58,311 nt of DNA, from assembly GCA_937135955.1 (NCBI GenBank), contig CAKZOB010000044.1, positions 1 through 58,311 of the forward strand, read 5' to 3'. Numbering within the stretch: the first letter of the stretch is position 1; the number at the start of each line of letters is the position of its first letter. Positions 58,264 through 58,311 of this stretch are shown one piece after another. Source of the DNA: an uncultured Anaerolineales bacterium (GTDB lineage Bacteria > Chloroflexota > Anaerolineae > Aggregatilineales > Aggregatilineaceae). The translations under genes were made by a program, and so were the position numbers. The notes beneath the pieces were generated by a model. The model did no database searches. It had not been told where the DNA came from and saw only the letters and a program-made list of their open reading frames with translations.

Positions 58264-58311
58264 CTATCCCTTTTTGTCGGCACGCTGACACTCGGCGCAG
58301 AGACCGGAGAT
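58264..58311 (-). CDS. C-terminal end of a Fur/Zur-family regulator (partial)
   Basis: Reading leftward from the window edge, 15 codons give ISGLCAECQRADKKG followed by TAG (58264-58266). The pattern I-x-G-L-C-x-x-C-Q is the typical end of Fur-family proteins (FEISGLCPECQ-like), where CxxC forms the structural zinc site. Position directly before znuA on the same strand supports a zinc-uptake repressor. Only the tail is visible, so identity rests on this short motif and context. Confidence 0.62.
   Translation of the reverse strand: MSGLCAECQRADKKG

Overview
This is a GC-rich (visibly above 55-60%), gene-dense bacterial chromosome segment that contains the replication-initiator gene dnaA and a probable origin of replication (about 41,190-41,830). 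The gene content suggests a member of the Chloroflexota, probably Anaerolineae-like: a very long bacterial alpha-2-macroglobulin with SbsA-type Ig domains, a SpoVS-like protein outside any sporulation locus, a DUF2723-type membrane protein, many secreted proteins with Pro/Thr linkers, GTG starts, and abundant short non-autonomous repeats. The taxonomic statement is inference from gene content only.

Layout. (1) 1-10,132 is a carbohydrate-utilisation block: a truncated sugar ABC substrate-binding protein, a GntR/UTRA regulator, a D-2-hydroxyacid dehydrogenase, a VOC protein, a FGGY sugar kinase, a phosphotriesterase-like amidohydrolase, a KDPG-type aldolase and a SIS-domain isomerase/deglycase on the plus strand, met by a FucU/RbsD mutarotase and an aldo/keto reductase on the minus strand. 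(2) 10,507-12,066 has a frameshifted secreted P-domain protein and a solitary bL36 gene. (3) 12,359-19,698 is a beta-oxidation operon (FadN-type dehydrogenase/hydratase and FadA thiolase) with a 1,242-residue sensor histidine kinase inserted between the two enzymes. (4) 19,875-30,491 has a BMP-family lipoprotein-like binding protein, a 2,168-residue alpha-2-macroglobulin, a single-domain response regulator, a YdcF-family protein and small membrane proteins. (5) 30,724-32,247 has an IS3 relic followed by cdd-recO. (6) 32,268-39,109 has secreted hydrolase and beta-propeller proteins, a small conserved protein and PEP carboxylase. (7) 39,110-44,174 is the origin region: dnaA with a promoter and flanking inverted repeats, oriC with DnaA boxes and an extra iterated motif, holB and an M23/LysM peptidase. 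(8) 44,266-52,586 has a YwiC-like gene behind an FNR-type site, a SpoVS-like gene, a DUF2723 protein, an aminotransferase, a hypothetical protein, tRNA-Ala(CGC), and a LysM-SGNH protein. (9) 52,687-58,311 (minus strand) has an MFS transporter and a Fur-family regulator (end only) - ZnuA - ZnuC - SurE - ZnuB zinc/manganese uptake operon.

Intergenic space is shaped by at least two short repeat families. Family B has GTGCGTGCAAA termini; family A is a roughly 100-bp element. The two are joined into a composite of about 265 bp that occurs in opposite orientation on both sides of the SGNH/MFS segment (50,539-50,802 and 53,944-54,219). Other relics are an in-frame deletion fusion of an MNT antitoxin to a HEPN toxin tail (1,186-1,386) and an IS3 OrfA/OrfB deletion fusion (30,796-31,053). 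No single undescribed multi-gene system stands out as certain. The best candidates for something new are the iterated CCCCCAGATA motif inside oriC, the AACCTTAAA inverted repeats upstream of dnaA, the kinase embedded in the fad operon, and the composite repeat pair.
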